NCBI GenBank assembly: GCA_964425755.1 | Contig: CAYRNY010000001.1 | Location: forward strand, 429,425 to 493,424 | DNA from: CAYRNY01 sp964425755 | GTDB lineage: Bacteria; Chloroflexota; Anaerolineae; Aggregatilineales; Aggregatilineaceae | Length of the DNA: 64,000 nt | Direction: 5' to 3' | Translations under genes and position numbers: made by a program | In this document: positions 8,895-16,773 of the stretch, one piece after another | Position numbering within the stretch: position 1 is the first letter of the stretch | How the letters are laid out: each line of letters starts with the position of its first letter | The notes under the pieces: generated by a model | Told to the model about the DNA's origin: nothing | What the model saw: only the letters and a program-made list of their open reading frames with translations | Databases searched by the model: none

Positions 8895-9839
8895 CTAACG
8901 CGCGCGCAGCCACACGACGATCCCCGCCGCGCCGAGCAATCCCGCGCCCAGCAGCAACACGCCCGGCAACCAGCGCGGCACGTCCGCACCGGCAGCGGTG
9001 GCGACCGGCGATCCCGGCACGCGGCCCGGCGTGGACGTCAGCAGCGGCGGCGCGGGCGTGTCCAAGGGCGCGTCCGGCGAGGGCGTATCCGAGGGCACCT
9101 GCGCGACGGCGGCGGGCGTGGCGCTGGCACCGGACGCCTGATCGCGCGCCAGCGCCGGGACGGTCGGCAGGATCAGCGGCGTGGCGGTGGGCGTATGCGT
9201 CCCGGCAGGTGTCGCGCTGACACGACCTGTCGCGGTCGGCGTCGGCGTGATGGTCCACGTCGGCGAAGGGGTCAGCGTCGGGATCGTCGGCGTGGGCGTG
9301 GATGTCGGCGGCGGGGGTGGGGCTTCCGCTCCAGCTTCAGCCTCAACCGCCGGAGCACCAGGCGCGGGCGGCGCGGTCATACCGTCGCGGTGCCCGAAGA
9401 CCAGCGTGTACCCTTTCCCGCACGATCCGGACGCCACCCCGATGCCGATCTCGTTGACGACCTCGTGTGTCAGCCCCCGGTAGTGAATCGCGGAGTTGGT
9501 CCAGAAATTCCACGCCGCCTGTGCGCTCCGGCCCCCGTAGATGTTTTCGCTGATCCAGTTGCCGGTGTAGCCGTTGGCCCGCGCGCGGGTCGTCGCGGTA
9601 GAGCCGTTGGACTGGGTATGTGAGATATCGCACGTATCGGCCATGTACTGGCTGTGCTGTTGCGCGGCGGCGCTCAACTGCGGGTTCAGGTTATAGGGGT
9701 GCAGCCCCAACTCCGCGCGCAGTGCATTGATCTGCTGCAACAACCAGCTTACCTCGTCCTGCGCGCGCACCGTGCGCGGCGGAATCGCGCCCACAAGCAT
9801 CACGAACACCACCAGCGCGACCGCCGTCCGAAGGCGCAT
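8895..9839 (-). CDS. Secreted CAP/SCP-domain protein with C-terminal membrane anchor
   Basis: 314 residues from the ATG at 9839; an in-frame ATG at 9860 is an alternative. An N-terminal signal peptide ends near AVRAQ-type residues (PPRTVRAQDEV). The CAP domain (about 30-165) shows the expected pattern: INALRAELGL, a histidine in QQHSQYMADT, the conserved WISENIYGG and THEVVNEIGIG segments, and paired Cys. A long Pro/Thr-rich stretch (about 175-285) follows, then a hydrophobic helix and an Arg-containing tail (VVWLRAR), giving a wall-spanning, membrane-anchored form. Bacterial CAP proteins have unknown or varied extracellular roles. It is divergently oriented from the TIR-like gene with 188 bp between the starts. 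Confidence 0.85.
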   Translation of the reverse strand: MRLRTAVALVVFVMLVGAIPPRTVRAQDEVSWLLQQINALRAELGLHPYNLNPQLSAAAQQHSQYMADTCDISHTQSNGSTATTRARANGYTGNWISENIYGGRSAQAAWNFWTNSAIHYRGLTHEVVNEIGIGVASGSCGKGYTLVFGHRDGMTAPPAPGAPAVEAEAGAEAPPPPPTSTPTPTIPTLTPSPTWTITPTPTATGRVSATPAGTHTPTATPLILPTVPALARDQASGASATPAAVAQVPSDTPSPDAPLDTPAPPLLTSTPGRVPGSPVATAAGADVPRWLPGVLLLGAGLLGAAGIVVWLRAR

Positions 9840-10027
9840 AATATACCCGCTCGCTACCATCACAACGCTACCACAGCTCACACCACCATCGATTGGTGCC
9901 AAGTGTACCAGGGACCGCGCGCCGCTTCCACTCCCGCGCATTTGTGCCCCCTCGCGTGGCGAGTACAATCGGCCTATATGCGCGTCCGTGTTACTTGCCG
10001 CGCAGCAACCAGGGATGGAAACACCGC

Positions 10028-10954
10028 ATGGCTCACATTTTTCTGGTTTATGCAGCCGACGATCACACCTTCGCCTCCCAGCTCGCCGTACAGTTGGAGC
10101 AGCGCGGGCTGGACGTCTGGCCGGTGCCGGACCCGCTGGCGGTCGAGCGCGGCGCGCCCCCCGACCCGCCGGACCGGGACCGCGCCTTCGCGGACGCATC
10201 GCACATCCTGGGGATCTTTTCACCGGAAGCGCTCGCATCCGGGCACGTGCAGGAACGCTGCAGCGCGGCGCTGGAAGTGGGCAAGCACGTGATCGCGGTG
10301 CTGCACCACCCCGTCACGCTGCCCGACGCGCTCAACGCCTGCCCGAAGGTCAGCTTTGATGAGCCGTTTTTGCTGGCGGTCGAGAGCCTGGTCAAACGCC
10401 TGAAAGCCACGGACGCCCCGACCCGCCCGCTGACCGTCGAGCACCCGCCGCCGGTCTCCAAACCGAGCCTGCTGCCGATCGCGCTGCCTTCGGAGCGCTG
10501 CTGGCGCGAGGACCGGTTGCGCATCAACTACAACCTGCCGATCGTGCTCACACGGGCGGAGATGGAAGCGCTGATTCCGCCGTTTTTCACCGCGACCGGC
10601 TTCGAGCTGATCAAGGCCACCAAAAAACAGATGCGCGGGCGGCGCAAGCGCGAATTTGACTGGTTCGATCCGCGCCGCGCGGTGCACACGCTCACGGTGC
10701 GGCGGCGCAAGCGCCACCTGCAGGTGTACTACCGCATGACGCGCCTGCAGGTCTACCACTGGTTCCCGGCCCATTACTACACGCTGAACCGCGAGGCCGC
10801 CGCGCTGTACCGCTATCTCGTCACCGGGCGGCTCGACACCCGGACGCTGGAACCGGTGCGACGGCAGGCCCGGCGCGCGCGCATCTTTTCCTGGCTGGCG
10901 GTGCTGGGGGTGTTGATCGTGCCGCTGGCGATTGTCGTACTGCTCGTGCTCTGA
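10028..10954 (+). CDS. Membrane-anchored TIR-like domain protein
   Basis: 308 residues from ATG 10028. Residues 3-125 look like a TIR fold: an initial beta strand HIFLVYAADD, then LAVQLEQRGLDVW and a SHILGIFSPEAL strand. In TIR NADases a Glu follows the SxxxxxSxW segment. Here the corresponding SPEALASGHVQERCS places Arg at the expected position with Glu one residue earlier, so catalytic competence is uncertain. Residues 160-270 form a basic region of unknown fold rich in Arg, Tyr and Trp. A single transmembrane helix at about 282-305 ends the protein, giving an N-in topology with the TIR part cytosolic. It could be a signalling adaptor, defence effector or scaffold; no other defence gene adjoins it. 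Confidence 0.75.
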   Translation: MAHIFLVYAADDHTFASQLAVQLEQRGLDVWPVPDPLAVERGAPPDPPDRDRAFADASHILGIFSPEALASGHVQERCSAALEVGKHVIAVLHHPVTLPDALNACPKVSFDEPFLLAVESLVKRLKATDAPTRPLTVEHPPPVSKPSLLPIALPSERCWREDRLRINYNLPIVLTRAEMEALIPPFFTATGFELIKATKKQMRGRRKREFDWFDPRRAVHTLTVRRRKRHLQVYYRMTRLQVYHWFPAHYYTLNREAAALYRYLVTGRLDTRTLEPVRRQARRARIFSWLAVLGVLIVPLAIVVLLVL

Positions 10955-10963
10955 CGGGCCGGG

Positions 10964-12538
10964 TCACGCGATCCGTAACGCGAGCCACGCCATCCCGCCA
11001 ACCGCCAGCACCACCACCACGCCGTACCCTAACAGGCGGCGCATCACCGCGCCTTCCTCAGCGCCGACCGTGCTGCAACCGACCGTGACCTTCGCCGGAG
11101 ACATCACGCTGATCACGGCGGCGGCGGCGGTCTGCGCGCCGAGGATCACCAGCGTCGAAAGGCCGAGCAGCTCCGCCGTGTTGCGCTGTAACATGCCGAA
11201 CACCGCGTTGCTGTTGACGTTGCTACCGGTGACGAACGCGCCTAGCGCCCCGATCAACGGCGCGACAAACGCGTACAGACCGCCGGGGACCGCGTCGCTC
11301 AGGCCCCGCGCCAGCACCTCGATCATCCCCGCGCGTGCCATCGTCGCCGCGATCGCGACCATCGCATAGATACCCAGCGCCGAGGTGATCGCCCGCCGCG
11401 ACGACTGGCGCAGGATGTCGCGCCCCGCGCCGGGCAGGTATAATCCCGCGCGGCGATACAGCACATACGCCACCGCGCACGCGTACATGATCACAAAACC
11501 GGGATGCGCCAGCAGCCCAAACCCGGCGTCTTCGTCCATTGCGACGCTCCAGCCGCGACCGGTCGTCGTGGCGGGAATATCGACCGCCAGCGCGAGTTGG
11601 TCGTTTAGAAACGTCTTGACCGGCGCGATACCGCGCAATCCGAGCGCCAGCACCACCAGGATCACATACCCCGCCAGCGCCAGCCGCACAGACGGGGCCG
11701 GGTTCGGTGCCGCGTCCCCTGCCGGGACGGATGCGCCCCCCGGAATGCGGCTGACGCGAATCCACACCACCGACGCGACCAGCCCGGCCAGCCCGCCGCC
11801 GATCGCGCCCAGCGTCCACATACCGGACACCGCCAGCACGAACTGTGCGCCGCTCATTGCCGTGCCGATCACCAGCACGTACGGCGCGGCCCGCCGCACG
11901 CCGCGCCAGCCGTCCATCACGTGGGCCACCATGAAGCCCGCCAGGTACCCCAGCAGGCCGAGCATCCACGCGGCAGGCGGCGCGAGTCTCTCGCCGGGGA
12001 TGCCGGTCGCGTTCTGGAGCATCACGAACGATGTCGCCAGCGACCCGAAGGTGACCGCCCAGCCGTGCCCGATCGCGGGTGCGACCGCTGCGCGCGTCCG
12101 CGTGACGCCCATCCCGACCAGCAGCGGCGCGGTGATCGCGACCGGCACGCCGAACCCGCCCACGCCCTGCAGAAATGACGCGAACACCCACGCCAGCAGC
12201 AGCACCTGGATCAACGGGTCACGCGTCAGGCCGGCGATCGCGTCCGCGATCACGGCCAGCGCGCCCGCGCGATCCACCACGTAATACAGCACCAGCGCCG
12301 CCCAGATGATGATCGACACGTCCAGCGCCAGCAGCAGCGCCTTGACCTGCGCGTAGCCGAGCGCGTCCGCGCCCGCGCCGAAACGCAGCGCACCCAGCAG
12401 CAACGCCAACGCCAGCCCGGCAAACCCGGCGCGGCTCGCGTTCCAGCCCCGCCCGACCATCAACGCCAGCACCAGGGCCACCGGCGTGAGCGCGAGCAGC
12501 CAATCCAACAGGTTGTAATCCATCGGTGTATGTTCCAT
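10964..12538 (-). CDS. L-lactate permease family transporter (LctP-like)
   Basis: 524 residues with about 12-14 hydrophobic segments. The region FLQGVGGFGVPVAI, followed by GHGWAVTFGSLATSF, is the hallmark of the LctP/LldP lactate-permease family, which takes up lactate or glycolate with protons. Length is close to the usual 530-560. The start is either ATG 12538 or ATG 12523 five codons later; neither has an obvious Shine-Dalgarno. It is convergent with the TIR-like gene, nine bases apart. No lactate dehydrogenase gene lies next to it, so the substrate is assigned only by family. Confidence 0.88.
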   Translation of the reverse strand: MEHTPMDYNLLDWLLALTPVALVLALMVGRGWNASRAGFAGLALALLLGALRFGAGADALGYAQVKALLLALDVSIIIWAALVLYYVVDRAGALAVIADAIAGLTRDPLIQVLLLAWVFASFLQGVGGFGVPVAITAPLLVGMGVTRTRAAVAPAIGHGWAVTFGSLATSFVMLQNATGIPGERLAPPAAWMLGLLGYLAGFMVAHVMDGWRGVRRAAPYVLVIGTAMSGAQFVLAVSGMWTLGAIGGGLAGLVASVVWIRVSRIPGGASVPAGDAAPNPAPSVRLALAGYVILVVLALGLRGIAPVKTFLNDQLALAVDIPATTTGRGWSVAMDEDAGFGLLAHPGFVIMYACAVAYVLYRRAGLYLPGAGRDILRQSSRRAITSALGIYAMVAIAATMARAGMIEVLARGLSDAVPGGLYAFVAPLIGALGAFVTGSNVNSNAVFGMLQRNTAELLGLSTLVILGAQTAAAAVISVMSPAKVTVGCSTVGAEEGAVMRRLLGYGVVVVLAVGGMAWLALRIA

Positions 12539-12756
12539 TGAGCAAACATTGCGGCTAAACGCAGCGCATTCTACCGCTTTTCGAGGCCCGCAACCAATCG
12601 CCGCGTGTCAAGAGGAGCGCGCGGCGCGAATCACGGCGGCTGCCAGCGTAGGGATTCCGTAGGCCAAGCGTAGTCTAGTCATTAGGAAATGGGCCAGTAC
12701 GGGGCGTATTATATAGATAAGCGAAGGGCGAAATCTCTTCTTCTCCTCCTTTTTTA
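12539..12756. other. Intergenic region, possible short transcript upstream of an orphan terminator
   Basis: No gene is visible between the permease start and the hairpin at 12757. The last 55 bases are unusually A/T and pyrimidine rich, with TATTAT at 12707-12712 that could serve as a -10 for a short plus-strand RNA ending at the terminator at 12757-12796. There is no good -35 box. Confidence 0.3.
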
Positions 12757-12796
12757 TGAGAGCCGGGGGTCGGCGTCCCCGGCTCTCACCTTTTTT
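12757..12796 (+). terminator. Orphan strong intrinsic terminator
   Basis: Perfect 12-bp stem (12757-12768 with 12777-12788) followed by ACC and six T's at 12791-12796. On the plus strand it has no upstream gene: the permease runs the other way. It therefore ends either an unannotated small RNA or a leader transcript ahead of the L,D-transpeptidase gene, whose own promoter seems to lie downstream at 12861-12890. Confidence 0.8.
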
Positions 12797-12860
12797 GTGA
12801 TATGCCACACCATTAAGCAAAACGTGAGATCGCGGCGCGCGGAATGTGCGTTCACGCCGC

Positions 12861-12890
12861 TTGTCCGATCGGCGCGGGCGGGGCTACAAT
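12861..12890 (+). promoter_or_regulatory. Candidate sigma-70 promoter of the L,D-transpeptidase gene
   Basis: TTGTCC at 12861-12866 and TACAAT at 12885-12890 with an 18-base spacer. It lies 43 bases before the GTG start, which has AGGAG at 12923-12927. Confidence 0.55.
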
Positions 12891-12933
12891 CACCGTATCC
12901 GATCCAGTCTATTGAGTCCCGCAGGAGCGACCG

Positions 12934-14886
12934 GTGAACCGTCCTGACCATCTTCGACTCGTGCTGGCCCTGGTGCTCGCGCTGCTGGCGCTGAGCGCGT
13001 GCGGCGGCGCGGATGACACCGACGAACCGCTGCCGACCCAGGTCAGCATGGAGCAACTCGCCACCGAGCGCGCCGCGCAGACCGCCAGCGCCGCGCCACC
13101 AGCGACCCTCACCGCGACGGACACACCCGCCGCCACCGCCAGCGCAACCCCTGCACCGAGCGCCACGCCGGAACCGCCGACACAGACGCCAAGCCCGTCC
13201 CTGACCCCGTCCGCGACCGCGAGCGCCACACCAGACAGCGCCGCCGGGATGCAGCCCTTCACGCAGACCGCCGCAGCCGTGCGGGCGCGCACGCAGACCG
13301 CCATCGCCTCGATCACGCCGTCGCCCACACCGACGATCACGCTCACGCCGCCGCCGGGCCCGTTGGAACCGTACCAGATCGTGTTCTACACCGACCGGCA
13401 CGGCAGCGACGACATTTACCTGCTGGCGCTGGATGGCACGGAGCGGCGCATCACCGGCAGCGCGGCCAACGAGCGCGAACCCTCGTGCGCCCCGGACGGG
13501 CGCTCGCTGGTTTACGCGTCCGACGCCGACGGAAGCTGGCAGATCTACTGGCAGCCACTGGATGGCACCACGCCGGTCAAGCTCACCGACTCGGCAGGCA
13601 TGAACTTCGCGCCGGTCTTCAGCCCGGACGGGTCGCGCATCGCGTTCGTCTCGACGCGCACCGATGGCGTCCCGACGATCTGGCTGATGAACGCCGACGG
13701 GTCAGGCCAGCGCCAGATCACGACGCTGATCGGGCGCGATACGTCACCCGCGTGGAGCCTGGACGGGCGGCAGTTACTCTACGCCAGCGAGCAGTTCGGC
13801 CTGTGGGACCTGTTCCTGACCGTGCTGGAAGAGGACGTCGAGGGTGAATTCCCGCTGATGCCGCCGGAATTCAACGCGGGGAACCAGCTCTGGCCGAGCT
13901 TCGACCCGACCGGTGAGCGCGTGGCATACTCGACCTGGGGCGACGTGAACGACGCGCAAACCGCCGACATCTACCTGCTGGACTTCGAACAGCCGGAGCC
14001 GGTCCCGCTACGCGTGGGCGACGGGGCCGATATCGCGTGGAGTTGGGGCGACGACACGCGGCTGCTGGTCTCAACCGGCGGGCCGGGGGACGTGCAGATC
14101 GGGCTGCTGGACGTCGAGACCGGCGACCTGATCCGGCTCACAAACGCGGGGCCGTTCAACGGCGGCGCGCGTACCTGCACCGTGCAGCGCGAGATCCTGC
14201 CGCCTGAGCCGACGCTCGCGCCCAGCCCGACGCCCAGCGCCACGCCCGCCCCCACCGGCACAGCGACACCACAGCCCACGCCGACCGTGTCCGCGTTCTC
14301 GCCTGAACTGCTCGCCGCCGCCGGGCACAAGCACATCGTGCAGCCGGGTGACACGCTGATGCGCATCGGCTACACCTATGGCGTGAACTGGCAGCAGCTT
14401 GCCACGCTCAACACGCTGACCAACCCCGACCGGCTCACCATCGGGCAGCGGATCACCGTCCCGGTGACGCGTGTCGGGCGGCGTATTTCCGGCTTGCAGC
14501 ACCCGGACTCGGATGTCGAGGTGCGCATGGCAGCACGCAAAGAGATCGTGGTCGAGCTGGGTGAACAGCGCGTGTACGCTTACGAAGACGGGCGGCTGGT
14601 CAAGACGCTGCTCGCCTCCACCGGCCTGCCCCAGACGCCCACCGTGCAGGGTGAATACAGCATCTACTACAAGATCGACTCGCAGACGATGTCCGGCCCG
14701 GATTATTACCTGCCCGGCGTGCCCTGGGTGATGTACTTCTACAAGGGCTACGGGCTGCACGGCACGTACTGGCACGACAACTTCGGCCAGCCGATGAGTC
14801 ACGGCTGCGTGAACCTGCGCACGCCGGATGCCAGGTGGCTCTACGAGTGGGCGCAGATTGGGACGCCCGTCCTGGTGCGGCAGTGA
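12934..14886 (+). CDS. Lipoprotein with beta-propeller, LysM and L,D-transpeptidase (YkuD) domains
   Basis: 650 residues from a GTG start supported by AGGAG six bases upstream. A lipobox LLALSAC makes Cys near residue 25 the lipidated N-terminus. A Thr/Pro/Ala-rich linker spans about 30-150. Residues 150-415 contain TolB/PD40-type propeller repeats with signatures such as CAPDGRSLVYASDADG, FSPDGSRIAFVS and WSLDGRQLLYASE. After a second Thr/Pro linker comes a LysM domain (HIVQPGDTLMRIGYTYGV, about 468-512) and then a YkuD domain (about 530-648) with the full catalytic signature: His in GLHGTYWH and Ser-His-Gly-Cys in MSHGCVNLR. The enzyme would make 3-3 crosslinks in peptidoglycan or attach proteins. 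Carrying the propeller in the same chain is uncommon. Confidence 0.92.
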   Translation: MNRPDHLRLVLALVLALLALSACGGADDTDEPLPTQVSMEQLATERAAQTASAAPPATLTATDTPAATASATPAPSATPEPPTQTPSPSLTPSATASATPDSAAGMQPFTQTAAAVRARTQTAIASITPSPTPTITLTPPPGPLEPYQIVFYTDRHGSDDIYLLALDGTERRITGSAANEREPSCAPDGRSLVYASDADGSWQIYWQPLDGTTPVKLTDSAGMNFAPVFSPDGSRIAFVSTRTDGVPTIWLMNADGSGQRQITTLIGRDTSPAWSLDGRQLLYASEQFGLWDLFLTVLEEDVEGEFPLMPPEFNAGNQLWPSFDPTGERVAYSTWGDVNDAQTADIYLLDFEQPEPVPLRVGDGADIAWSWGDDTRLLVSTGGPGDVQIGLLDVETGDLIRLTNAGPFNGGARTCTVQREILPPEPTLAPSPTPSATPAPTGTATPQPTPTVSAFSPELLAAAGHKHIVQPGDTLMRIGYTYGVNWQQLATLNTLTNPDRLTIGQRITVPVTRVGRRISGLQHPDSDVEVRMAARKEIVVELGEQRVYAYEDGRLVKTLLASTGLPQTPTVQGEYSIYYKIDSQTMSGPDYYLPGVPWVMYFYKGYGLHGTYWHDNFGQPMSHGCVNLRTPDARWLYEWAQIGTPVLVRQ

Positions 14887-14943
14887 CGCCCCGTCCCAGG
14901 GACATCACGCCAGGACGTAGCAGGAACGGATGCCAGTAACATG

Positions 14944-14978
14944 AAAAAACGCCCCGCATCTGCGTGATGCGGGGCGTT
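14944..14978 (-). terminator. Intrinsic terminator of the cold-shock gene
   Basis: Perfect 13-bp stem (14948-14960 with 14966-14978, loop TGCGT). Read on the minus strand it is followed by a run of T's (A's at 14944-14949 on the plus strand). It lies 24 bases after the csp stop codon. Confidence 0.9.
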
Positions 14979-15002
14979 GGAATGTCAAAACGCTGGTAGG
15001 CC

Positions 15003-15218
15003 TTAGCCCTCGACGCGCATGACCTCACTAGCCTGCAGGCCCTTCGGCCCCTGCGTGACCACGAATTCTACACGATCGCCCTCGTTCAGCTCACGATAGC
15101 CGCCGCCGACGATGCCGCTGTAGTGGACGAACACGTCCGGACCATTTTCACGCTCGATGAAGCCGAAGCCCTTCTGCGAGTTGAACCACTTGACCGTACC
15201 GGTGATACGTTCTGTCAT
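15003..15218 (-). CDS. csp: Cold-shock protein (CspA family)
   Basis: 71 residues, typical for the family. It has both RNA-binding motifs: RNP1 as KGFGFIE and RNP2 as DVFVHYSGI, after the usual TGTVKWFNSQ start. Such proteins bind single-stranded RNA or DNA, melt secondary structure and can act as transcription antiterminators. The start at 15218 has AAGGAAGAGG upstream, and that ribosome site lies inside a possible hairpin. The gene has its own promoter (15367-15395), a leader of about 140 nt and its own terminator, so it is monocistronic. Residues past RNP2 (GIVGGGYRELNEGDRVEF) are slightly longer than in E. coli CspA. Confidence 0.96.
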   Translation of the reverse strand: MTERITGTVKWFNSQKGFGFIERENGPDVFVHYSGIVGGGYRELNEGDRVEFVVTQGPKGLQASEVMRVEG

Positions 15219-15225
15219 TTTGGAA

Positions 15226-15279
15226 GTACCTCTTCCTTTTGGAACTACACATAAAACGATGCTGTAGGAAGAGGAGTAC
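15226..15279 (-). promoter_or_regulatory. Hairpin sequestering the csp ribosome binding site
   Basis: In the csp mRNA the segment at 15279-15267 (5' side) can pair with 15236-15226, which contains the GGAAGAGG ribosome site, with a two-base bulge. A smaller alternative helix, GGAAG with CTTCC around 15222-15236, would compete. The arrangement suggests translation controlled by temperature or by Csp itself. Confidence 0.5.
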
Positions 15280-15292
15280 CGGTGATGCGCAT

Positions 15293-15325
15293 AAAAAACC
15301 GCCGTGACAAGGTGCGTCACGACGG
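15293..15325 (-). terminator. Terminator-like hairpin inside the csp leader
   Basis: A 10-bp stem with one G-U pair (15325-15316 with 15308-15299, loop of 7) is followed on the minus strand by six T's (15298-15293). It lies about 35 nt after the predicted transcription start and about 75 nt before the csp start codon, the position expected of an attenuator. Confidence 0.65.
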
Positions 15326-15366
15326 GCATATGTCGATCTTCGAACAACCTCTACACTACGCGCCAG

Positions 15367-15395
15367 ATCATACTTCGAATCTGTACGCTCGTCAA
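15367..15395 (-). promoter_or_regulatory. Sigma-70 promoter of the cold-shock gene
   Basis: On the minus strand TTGACG (15395-15390) and TATGAT (15372-15367) are separated by exactly 17 bases, the best promoter match in the window. It predicts a start near 15360 and a leader of about 140 nt. Confidence 0.75.
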
Positions 15396-15466
15396 GATCA
15401 TTTCGCGCTTTCCCGCCAACGTTAATGGATTCTATATACTTTCGCTCATTTTGTCGTGCGCCGGGC

Positions 15467-15496
15467 TTGGTTTGCGCGCCGCGTTTCGCCTACAAT
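15467..15496 (+). promoter_or_regulatory. Candidate promoter of the LLM oxidoreductase gene
   Basis: TTGGTT at 15467-15472 and TACAAT at 15491-15496, spacer 18. The predicted start is near 15503, followed by AGGAGGG at 15514-15520. Confidence 0.45.
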
Positions 15497-15529
15497 TGGA
15501 TTGTCGACCAAGCAGGAGGGACAAACGAG

Positions 15530-16450
15530 ATGCCATTACCTGAAGTAGCGATCATGATCGAGGGGCAGATGGGACTGAACTGGCGGCGCTGGAAACGCAT
15601 CGCGCGCGCCGTCGAAGACCTCGGTTTCGTGGGGCTGTACCGTTCCGACCACTTCACCAATCCCGACCCGCCGGACCAGGATTCGCTCGAACTGTGGGTG
15701 TCGCTGACGTGGCTGGCCGACCACACCGAACGCATCGAGTTCGGGCCGCTGGTGACGCCGACCTCGTTCCGGCACCCGGCGATGACCGCGCGCATGGCGG
15801 CGGCGGTCGATACGCTGTCCGGCGGGCGCTTGATCCTCGGCGTGGGGGCAGGCTGGCAGGACCGCGAGCACGCCAATTACAGCTACGATCTGCTCGACGT
15901 GAACGAGCGCTTCGCCCGGTTTGAGGAATCGCTGCGCTATTTCGCCGGGGTGCTGCGCCACGACGCGCCGTTTGACATGGACGGCGACTATTACCACTTC
16001 CACGACGCGGTGGTGCTGCCCCGCCCCGACCCGGGCCGCCCGCCGATCCTGATCGGCGGCAACGGGATGCGGCGCACCCTGCCGCTGGTCGCGCAGTACG
16101 CCGACGAGTGGAACGGCGTGTTCCTGACACCGGAACGCTTCGCGGAGCGCAACACGCGCCTGGATGAACTGCTCGAACAGCAGGGACGCGATCCGGGCAG
16201 CGTGCGGCGCTCGCTGATGACCGGGCTGGTGTTCGGGCGTACGGAAGCCGCGCTCCAATCGGCGCTGGAAGCATACGGTTCGGATTCGGCGGGCGAGGTT
16301 CGCGCGCAGGGGATGGTCGTCGGCACGCCGGAGCAGGTGCCGGAGCAACTCGCGCGGCTGGGCGAGGCCGGTGTGCAGCGCGTCATGCTGCAGTGGCTTG
16401 AGCTGGACGACCTCGACGGGCTGGCGCTGCTGGCGGAAAGGGTGCTGTAA
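15530..16450 (+). CDS. LLM-class flavin/F420-dependent oxidoreductase
   Basis: 306 residues from ATG 15530, supported by AGGAGGG nine bases upstream; an upstream in-frame ATG at 15425 lies before the candidate promoter and is rejected. It is a luciferase-like TIM barrel. Recognisable family features are an N-terminal EVAIMIEGQ strand, FGPLVTPTSFRHPAMTARMA and the LSGGRLILGVGAGWQ cofactor-binding segment, followed by PPILIGGNG. Chloroflexota and Actinobacteria commonly use coenzyme F420 in this subfamily, so an F420-dependent reductase is likely, but FMN cannot be excluded and the substrate is unknown. It is divergent from the cold-shock gene and convergent with xseB. Confidence 0.9.
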   Translation: MPLPEVAIMIEGQMGLNWRRWKRIARAVEDLGFVGLYRSDHFTNPDPPDQDSLELWVSLTWLADHTERIEFGPLVTPTSFRHPAMTARMAAAVDTLSGGRLILGVGAGWQDREHANYSYDLLDVNERFARFEESLRYFAGVLRHDAPFDMDGDYYHFHDAVVLPRPDPGRPPILIGGNGMRRTLPLVAQYADEWNGVFLTPERFAERNTRLDELLEQQGRDPGSVRRSLMTGLVFGRTEAALQSALEAYGSDSAGEVRAQGMVVGTPEQVPEQLARLGEAGVQRVMLQWLELDDLDGLALLAERVL

Positions 16451-16471
16451 GGCGGTTCGGCTGCCGTGGAT

Positions 16472-16540
16472 GAATCGCCGCGTTCAAGGACCGGTTCGCG
16501 GCCCGACAGGTGTATAGCCCGGTCCATGCTGGGCCGGGCG
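16472..16540 (-). repeat. Dispersed structured intergenic repeat, copy C
   Basis: Reverse complement shares its core (GGGCTATACACC, then GGGCCGCGAACCGGTCC, then TTGAACGCGG) with the copies at 25588-25666 and 36071-36148. It can fold into two hairpins. The first stem is GCCCGG/CCGGGC here, against GCCGGG/CCCGGC in the others, a compensatory change. It lies between the convergent LLM and xseB genes. Confidence 0.65.
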
Positions 16541-16545
16541 ATCGA

Positions 16546-16773
16546 TCAATCCAGCGTAGTGATCTCGCCGTCTTCGGAAAGCTGCTGGATGCGCAGTTCC
16601 GCCGTGTCGAGCAGCGTGTTGCAATGCTGCGCGAGCGCCTGCCCGCGCGCGTAAAGCGTCACGGACTCGTCCAGCGAAAGCTCGCCGGACTCCAACTGCG
16701 CGATGATCTGCTCCAGTTGGGCGTAAGCCTGTTCGAAAGTCAGCGCTTGCAGGTCGTTTTCTTCTGCGGTCAT
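16546..16773 (-). CDS. xseB: Exodeoxyribonuclease VII small subunit
   Basis: 75 residues, the normal size for XseB. The family pattern is clear: LTFEQAYAQLEQIIAQLESG, then ELSLDESVTLYARGQAL, forming the helical hairpin that wraps the XseA coiled coil. Exonuclease VII degrades single-stranded DNA from both ends. The start codon overlaps the stop of the upstream Ser/Thr kinase gene (ATGA type), so translation is coupled to the kinase rather than to xseA, which lies 4.4 kb upstream beyond it. This arrangement is unusual, since xseA and xseB normally adjoin. Confidence 0.95.
   Translation of the reverse strand: MTAEENDLQALTFEQAYAQLEQIIAQLESGELSLDESVTLYARGQALAQHCNTLLDTAELRIQQLSEDGEITTLD

Noticed and set aside
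10028..10954. A TIR-based anti-phage defence system
   Set aside because: No partner gene (cyclase, SIR2, Argonaute, STING-like) is adjacent. The neighbours are a CAP protein and a lactate permease. Only the single protein can be reported.
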